Made by a program: the position numbers and the translations under genes | Assembly (NCBI RefSeq): GCF_003337415.1 | Contig: NZ_QPJT01000037.1 | Coordinates: forward strand, 1 to 37,631 | Origin: Anaerobacterium chartisolvens | Lineage (GTDB): Bacteria; Bacillota; Clostridia; Acetivibrionales; DSM-27016 | Length of the DNA: 37,631 nt | Direction: 5' to 3' | Notes under the pieces: generated by a model | Told to the model about the DNA's origin: nothing | Databases searched by the model: none | Seen by the model: the letters and a program-made list of their open reading frames with translations, nothing else | Shown: positions 32,944 through 37,631 of the stretch, in pieces | Layout: every line of letters begins with the position of its first letter | Position numbering within the stretch: position 1 is the stretch's first letter

Positions 32944-34584
32944 TTATTGGTTTATTGACCACTCGGTGATATTGCCAAACAGCCCAAATTCATAGCCGTG
33001 GGTATGCATGAGTTGGTTGCCGATATTTACCTTGTTATTTACAAGATACAAATGGCCGACACGGGCCAGCCAAACGATGGGAACATCAGCAAGGGGGCTG
33101 AAGCCGGTTTTTCCGTCCCATTGCGCCAGCTTCCAATACTTGTTGGCTTCTTCCTGAGTAGCCGCATACATGGCTTTTTCCAGATAATCATCCACTACAG
33201 GATTTGCATAGTGAGTCATATTGTTATAGCCCTTATTATGTACCTTGGAGGAATACATTGTATACAGTTGATGTGGATGAAGTCGTCCGCCTCCCCACAA
33301 ACAAGCGTTGGCCTTGCCCTGAACAAAGATTTCATCCCAGGTAGCACCCATGATGTTGATTTTGATACCTAAACCAAGGGCTTGATCGGCAACAGCCAAG
33401 GCGATGTCGCCCCGCAGCTGGTCGTTGGAAGGAAAATACAAATCAAATTCCGCTTTCAAACCGTCCTTCTCAACTATGCCATCAGTGTTTGTATCGACCC
33501 ATCCGGCATCCGCCAGTAATTGTTTAGCTTCTTCGATCCTACCGTCCTCAATGACCGTTTTTTCATTAAACCATGGTGTGCCGTCAACAATGGAATACGC
33601 AGCCTTTCCATATCCGTCCATCGTAACATCAATAATTCCCTGACGGCTTAACCCGATGTTCAGCGCCTGACGGATGGCCAAGTGAGAGGTGATATCATTG
33701 CCGACTTGGACTTCGTTGCTGTTGATATTCCCGGTTCTTCCACTGGGCAGGACGGGAAGGGTAATCCCTCTGGAATCCACGCTCTCCAGAACGTGTAAGG
33801 TCATTCCCGGAATGGTTTGCCCTGCGAATTTGGGAGGAATGTAGCAAATATCAACTTGCCCGGCCTTAGCGGCTGCAAAGGCGGCATCTTCCTTCAGCAG
33901 CAAGAAGGTGAGTTTTTTAAATTGCGGCTCGTCACCATACCAATAGGGATTATAGTCCATAATGATTTGTTCTCCATCATTATATTGTGTTACCTGATAG
34001 GGCCCTGAGCCGATTGGATTGCCGGAATAGTTGTCACCGTAAATATGTTTGGGTACAATTCCTATTTCTGAAAGCTGACTGATAAATGTCGAACGCGGCT
34101 CTTTCAAAGTAAAAATGATGGTATCATTGCCGGTAATCTCTATTTTATCGACAAAAGAAAGGTCAAAGGCGATTCCGTCTTCTTTCAGCATTTCATAGGT
34201 AAATAAGACATCCTCTATAGTGACAGGGTCGCCATTGGAAAATTTAGCGTCATTACGGATTTTAAATGTCCAGGTATATCCGTCTTTACTCGTCTCAAAA
34301 GATTTGGCCAGATCGCCGACAAAAGTTAAGTCCTTTGTCGGTTTAAGAAGCGAACTATGGGTTAACCGGATCTGTCCGATGGCACCCCATGTCTTTTTGG
34401 GATCGAACATCCCATAATCAGCCATTCCCACAGCCAATACCAGTTCGTCCTTCTTTCCTTCCTCAGGTGACTTTGAAATTGTTGGGGAGGGACTGCACCC
34501 GGATAATATAAATACCAACAATAAAAGCATGGACATAAGAAGCGGTCCAATCCGATTCCATAGTAGATTTTTAGATTTGTTCAT
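32944..34584 (-). CDS. Substrate-binding lipoprotein (NikA/DppA/OppA family)
   Basis: A 546-residue family 5 solute-binding protein. The signal with lipobox FILSGCSPS places the lipid-bearing cysteine at about residue 30. Family motifs include TFKIRNDAKFSNGDPVTIEDVLFTYE, GSGPYQV and NPYWYGDEP. A tract GGGRLHPHQLYTMYSSKVHNKGYNN carries histidines in the region where NikA and CntA bind metal complexes, but the ligand cannot be fixed by eye. It leads the importer operon, has GGAGG before the start, and is transcribed from a promoter with upstream tandem repeats next to a two-component system. Confidence 0.88.
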   Translation of the reverse strand: MNKSKNLLWNRIGPLLMSMLLLLVFILSGCSPSPTISKSPEEGKKDELVLAVGMADYGMFDPKKTWGAIGQIRLTHSSLLKPTKDLTFVGDLAKSFETSKDGYTWTFKIRNDAKFSNGDPVTIEDVLFTYEMLKEDGIAFDLSFVDKIEITGNDTIIFTLKEPRSTFISQLSEIGIVPKHIYGDNYSGNPIGSGPYQVTQYNDGEQIIMDYNPYWYGDEPQFKKLTFLLLKEDAAFAAAKAGQVDICYIPPKFAGQTIPGMTLHVLESVDSRGITLPVLPSGRTGNINSNEVQVGNDITSHLAIRQALNIGLSRQGIIDVTMDGYGKAAYSIVDGTPWFNEKTVIEDGRIEEAKQLLADAGWVDTNTDGIVEKDGLKAEFDLYFPSNDQLRGDIALAVADQALGLGIKINIMGATWDEIFVQGKANACLWGGGRLHPHQLYTMYSSKVHNKGYNNMTHYANPVVDDYLEKAMYAATQEEANKYWKLAQWDGKTGFSPLADVPIVWLARVGHLYLVNNKVNIGNQLMHTHGYEFGLFGNITEWSINQ

Positions 34585-34663
34585 TTTGAACCTCCGTATT
34601 GTGATATAATTGTTTTACTTGATCTGCATATATAATCTTTGATGTAAACGTAAACGGCAAATC

Positions 34664-34681
34664 AGTTAGACAACTCTAACT
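34664..34681. promoter_or_regulatory. Inverted repeat at the start of the importer transcript
   Basis: AGTTAGA (34664-34670) and TCTAACT (34675-34681) form a palindrome with a four-base centre, overlapping the -10 box of the minus-strand promoter and the expected start site. It could be a repressor operator. Confidence 0.5.
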
Positions 34682-34707
34682 ATAATAAATACTAATATCA
34701 AATTCAA
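34679..34707 (-). promoter_or_regulatory. Promoter of the importer operon
   Basis: On the minus strand TTGAAT (34707-34702), 17 bases, TATAGT (34684-34679). Transcription would begin near 34672, about 88 bases before the binding-protein start. Confidence 0.65.
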
Positions 34708-34718
34708 CCAGTTTGGGC

Positions 34719-34742
34719 AATTCTTCAGAATTCTTCAGAATT
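34719..34742. repeat. 10-bp tandem repeat, candidate response-regulator site
   Basis: AATTCTTCAG is repeated twice, followed by AATT, with a period of exactly 10 bases, ending 12 bases upstream of the importer -35 box. OmpR/PhoB-type activators bind such direct repeats on one face of the helix next to -35. The neighbouring regulator at 36176 is of that family. Confidence 0.6.
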
Positions 34743-34863
34743 AAAACATAAGATTAGCTCAGAGCATAAGGCGTACTGTAAATATAGAATGACTCGTATA
34801 CACTAACGGCCGACAAACATGTTAACAAAGCCAGTGCTGGCCACGCTATTTTTGAACATCGGT

Positions 34864-36174
34864 TTAATCGTCTAAAATAAGAGGAAAGCTCAGTTGAACG
34901 GTATAAACGTCGTCTTGTTGCCCGTAAATAAATCGTCCCCGGTGCAGCGACATCATTTTTTCACAGGTTTTTAATCCAAGAGCTGTATTTTGCACGGGTT
35001 TGGGAGAAACCAGAATATGATTATGAATGATAAGAACGAGCTCATGGGGGTTGACAATGGTTCCCAAACGGATTGGACGGTCGGGGTCGGCATACTTTTG
35101 AATGTTAGAAAGCAGGTTGTCAAATACCCGCTGAATCATACCCTGATTGATCTGAATAGCGGCAACTGGCAGCTTTACATGGTTCATAACCGTAAAGCCA
35201 CTTTGCTCCACTAGAAAAACGTAGTCTTTGATGATCTCCTCCAACGCTTCCTTTGTTGTATATTTACCAATCTCAAGATACTGGTTGTTGTTTGTGGATA
35301 TAAAAAAATACTCGAACAGGTCGTTTATCAGGCTCTTGATTTGAAAGGCGCGATTTTTGCATTTTTGGAGGAAGGGGCTTCGCCCCGCCGGAATATCCTC
35401 GCCCTCCATTACCTCCAGATATCCGATCAAAGCCGTAAGCGGTGTTCGTAAATCATGGGAGATTCCTGTCATCAATTCATTGCTAACATCTTTCATACGG
35501 TCGGCATATTGTTCCCGTGCAATGAAAGCTTTGCGCATTTCATCAATTTCCTGTGCCAGAGAGGTCAGTTCATCGTTGCCCTTGATTGTAATAGAGTAAT
35601 TGAGATCTCCTCCTTCTAAAATCCTTATTTCCTTTTCCAATGTATTGATATAAGATACCTTTTTGTGGATGGAAAAGACCATGATGGAAATAAAACAGAG
35701 GAAGAACACAAGCAGATTAAAGTAAGTTATATAGTCTATATAACGGTGTTCAAAAAAATCCTTGATAAAAACTTCAGCTGTTCCATCTTGGAAAGTCAAT
35801 ACATATTTATTATGCCATAGATAAAAGTCGGGAAACTTGGGTTGGCTTGGAAAGGAATAGCTCGGTGACAGCTTATGTGAACTATATACCAGCATATTGT
35901 CATGATAAATCACAATCTCCGTTAATTCCTTCCCCCGCATCCAGTTATCCAATTCGGACAGTTCCGACAAAGAGATATTATTATCTTTGATATACTGCCG
36001 CAGGCTGTTTATTTTGTTCTCTATGTGAGCAGAAATCACTTCAGGTTTTTTACAATAATCATAGATGTTGCTGCGGGATAGGTATTGCAGACCAACAAAA
36101 AGCAAGGCTGATACAAGACATGCCAAAACTGCCGTTATAATCAGGGCCTGGGCCAGCTTATATTCGCGCTTCAT
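34864..36174 (-). CDS. Sensor histidine kinase
   Basis: A 436-residue membrane kinase. Helix 1 is at about 11-32, an external sensor domain of about 115 residues follows, helix 2 is near 150-170, then a HAMP-like linker, the phospho-acceptor H240 in ISHDLRTPLTALIGY and the ATPase domain with N-box NLLSNIQKY. The G1 box is degenerate (IHNHI instead of DxGxG), while GLKTCEKMM is kept; this is also seen in related clostridial kinases. It probably signals the state of the importer substrate. ATG 36174 is one base after the regulator stop; a TTG nine bases earlier is possible. Confidence 0.9.
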   Translation of the reverse strand: MKREYKLAQALIITAVLACLVSALLFVGLQYLSRSNIYDYCKKPEVISAHIENKINSLRQYIKDNNISLSELSELDNWMRGKELTEIVIYHDNMLVYSSHKLSPSYSFPSQPKFPDFYLWHNKYVLTFQDGTAEVFIKDFFEHRYIDYITYFNLLVFFLCFISIMVFSIHKKVSYINTLEKEIRILEGGDLNYSITIKGNDELTSLAQEIDEMRKAFIAREQYADRMKDVSNELMTGISHDLRTPLTALIGYLEVMEGEDIPAGRSPFLQKCKNRAFQIKSLINDLFEYFFISTNNNQYLEIGKYTTKEALEEIIKDYVFLVEQSGFTVMNHVKLPVAAIQINQGMIQRVFDNLLSNIQKYADPDRPIRLGTIVNPHELVLIIHNHILVSPKPVQNTALGLKTCEKMMSLHRGRFIYGQQDDVYTVQLSFPLILDD

Positions 36175-36175
36175 G

Positions 36176-36874
36176 TTACTCAATGTAATACCCCTTTCCC
36201 CAAACTGTGCGGATATATTGGGGATGCCCTAAATCCTTCTCCAGCTTTTTTCTTAGGTTTTTGATGTGTACCATGACCGTATTATTGGAAAAGGGAAGAA
36301 AGGGTTCCTGCCACACATGCTTATAAATTTCACGTGCGGAAAATATCTTTTTGCGGTTTTGCAGAAGAAGCCGCAGCACCTGATATTCAATATTCGTCAG
36401 AATAATTTCCTTTCCCTTCAGAGAAACAGCTCCTGTATCTAAATCCACATACAGATCCCCTATTCTGACAGCATTTTTTATAATGGTATACGGGCTTTTT
36501 TGGTAGACCAGATATCTGCGAAGAAGCGCCCCTATCCTTGACACCAGTTCAATCGAAGAAAAAGGTTTGACTAAGTAGTCGTCTCCGCCGCGCGCAAAGC
36601 TCTCCGCTTTATCTGTGTCCTGTGTTTTGGCCGATAAAAACAGAATAGGAACAGTTGTGGTCTTTCGAATTTCCGTACACAATTCCAAGCCGGATTGCCC
36701 CGGCATCATAATATCCAATATAATTAAATCCACCGGATCTTTTAACATGGACAACGCCGCGTCCGCGTTAGGCGCGTCCTGCACAATAAAACCTTCCCGA
36801 TGCAGCAAAATATGAACTATTTCCCGTATTTCAGGATCGTCATCCACAATAAGGATGGTTGCGGTTTTTGCCAT
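36176..36874 (-). CDS. OmpR/PhoB family response regulator
   Basis: A 232-residue regulator. The receiver domain (1-115) has the acidic cluster DDD (11-13), phospho-acceptor D54 (LIILDIMMPG), a serine in FLSAK and lysine in VKPFS. The winged helix (about 130-230) shows LTNIEYQVLRLLLQN and VMVHIKNLRKKLE...VWGKGYYIE. AAAGGAGAA sits before ATG 36874; the earlier in-frame ATG at 36895 would place this site inside the gene. It pairs with the kinase and likely activates the importer promoter through the 10-bp repeats. Confidence 0.93.
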   Translation of the reverse strand: MAKTATILIVDDDPEIREIVHILLHREGFIVQDAPNADAALSMLKDPVDLIILDIMMPGQSGLELCTEIRKTTTVPILFLSAKTQDTDKAESFARGGDDYLVKPFSSIELVSRIGALLRRYLVYQKSPYTIIKNAVRIGDLYVDLDTGAVSLKGKEIILTNIEYQVLRLLLQNRKKIFSAREIYKHVWQEPFLPFSNNTVMVHIKNLRKKLEKDLGHPQYIRTVWGKGYYIE

Positions 36875-36895
36875 ATTGTTTCTCCTTTCGGCCAT

Positions 36896-37287
36896 ATTGC
36901 AAGTAGGCGATAAAATAAAACTGGTTATATCTGACAGTTATATAAACATCAGTTGACAAGAGCCTATAGAACTGTGTATATTGCGGTTGAACAAAAAGTT
37001 AAATTTTTCACTACATATTTATAGTCTACAACTGTAAAAGATTGTCTATATCATATCATAATAGCCTATTTTTCTTTTGCCTGTCAAGTCACAAATGCTG
37101 CAAGCTGTAGTGCATGTAATGCAAGGTTGAAGCTCATTGGACTTGAGATAGCAGCAGCTAATTTGCGAATTAATAGCAAGTAAAATGCAGTTTGCTACGA
37201 ACTGAATTATCGTTTCTATAAAAAAACTGATAACTATTGTGGAGAAGGCGTGAGTCGCCACGGGCGGGAAGATAAATACTGCCTGCT
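36896..37287. other. Spacer without visible gene
   Basis: About 390 bases between the regulator gene and the toxin relic. I find no convincing gene or RNA; the only open frame, on the minus strand, has no ribosome site and looks like chance. The promoter of the regulator-kinase pair should be in its first 100 bases, but no clear pair of boxes stands out. Confidence 0.5.
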
Positions 37288-37333
37288 CTTGGAAGACATA
37301 GCTGATTATTTGTAGCAATTTTATCCAAGTACA
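37288..37333 (+). pseudogene. Decayed fragment of the RelE-type toxin gene
   Basis: These 46 bases match 22835-22880, inside the toxin gene at 22794, with three changes. They read LEDIADYL, a TAG stop, then QFYPST, against LEYIADYLSQFYPST in the intact toxin. The rest of the gene is gone. It is followed at once by a terminator. As the only other copy lies beside the tRNA 14.5 kb away, it probably marks the other edge of the island or a second, lost module. Confidence 0.8.
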
Positions 37334-37370
37334 AAAGACAGGCAAATACAAATCCTGTCTTTTATTTTTT
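37333..37370 (+). terminator. Intrinsic terminator
   Basis: AAAAGACAGG (37333-37342) and CCTGTCTTTT (37354-37363) are perfect arms with an 11-base loop, followed by a T-rich run to 37370. Confidence 0.85.
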
Positions 37371-37459
37371 GCCGAAAATATTATATTTTTAATACTTTAG
37401 GATGTATTAGCCTCCCTTCTTTGAAAATTAAGAAAATATATTCAAAATCATAACATATG

Positions 37460-37488
37460 TTGACATAAATCTCTTGTGAATATATAAT
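37460..37488 (+). promoter_or_regulatory. Consensus sigma-A promoter
   Basis: TTGACA (37460-37465), exactly 17 bases, TATAAT (37483-37488): a full consensus. It should drive the secreted protein gene at 37569 with a leader of about 75 bases, at a high basal rate. Confidence 0.85.
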
Positions 37489-37568
37489 CATGGTTATTCA
37501 TTATTTTATATAAAGAAATCATTAATATTAGTTTCTTGTACCGCAAATTAATAGGGAGGTCTGTTTTT

Positions 37569-37631
37569 ATGTCAAAGAAAAAGCTTTTTACTGTGTTTCT
37601 GGCGGTGGTTTTCCTTTTTCAGAGCGTATTT
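37569..37631 (+). CDS. Start of a secreted protein (partial)
   Basis: Twenty-one codons up to the window end: MSKKKLFTVF followed by a hydrophobic stretch LAVVFLFQSVF, a signal peptide. AGGGAGG precedes the start. Nothing can be said of the mature protein. Confidence 0.75.
   Translation, partial: MSKKKLFTVFLAVVFLFQSVF

Noticed and set aside
37046-37351. 101-codon minus-strand frame near the right edge
   Set aside because: It runs antisense through the toxin relic, lacks a ribosome site and has no recognisable family.

Overview
The window looks like the chromosome of a cellulolytic, low-GC Firmicute of the Ruminiclostridium type (Clostridium cluster III). The main clue is a secreted GH30-CBM6-dockerin enzyme, which is a cellulosome component. 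The housekeeping genes (EF-P, RqcH, YqeG, AroE, AroQ, ComFB, YlxP, CD1247-type protein) also fit clostridia. The species call is inference.

Left part (1-8.2 kb): the first codons of a probable Y1-type transposase, a holin-like small membrane protein, and a 219-residue homologue of NpmA, the 16S rRNA A1408 methyltransferase of aminoglycoside resistance, with a possible 20-codon leader ORF and hairpin in front. Next come an unassigned structured RNA of about 229 nt with its own promoter and terminator, a small unknown protein, the cellulosomal GH30 enzyme, a two-gene restriction-modification operon (Dam-type methylase plus PD-(D/E)XK nuclease), a 28-bp-arm inverted repeat, and a YmfI-type EF-P 5-aminopentanone reductase.

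Middle part (8.2-22.2 kb): an ordinary core region. It holds a diguanylate cyclase with a LacI-type sugar-binding sensor, a branched-chain aminotransferase, and a long plus-strand run yqeG-aroE-prepilin peptidase-comFB-endonuclease IV-like protein-aroQ-Xaa-Pro peptidase-efp-CD1247-like. This is followed by a class I/II aminotransferase, rqcH and ylxP. EF-P and its probable modifying reductase are both present, and ComFB sits beside the prepilin peptidase.

Right part (22.3-37.4 kb): an accessory island. It begins at an intact tRNA-Ala(GGC). Then come a Phd/RelE module whose toxin gene ends inside a 5'-truncated second tRNA-Ala copy, a RelB/YoeB module, and wrecked recombinase and KilA-N-like genes. 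After these lie two large genes in one direction: a DUF262-HNH-DUF4268 protein of the GmrSD/type IV restriction kind, and a SEC-C/TPR protein with a C-terminal HEPN-like Rx4H motif. This pair is the best candidate for an undescribed defence system. A minus-strand block follows: a response regulator and histidine kinase, then a five-gene nickel/peptide-type ABC importer whose promoter carries a 10-bp tandem repeat. A 46-bp decayed copy of the first toxin gene lies at 37.29 kb, suggesting the right edge of the island. A consensus promoter and the start of a secreted protein close the window.
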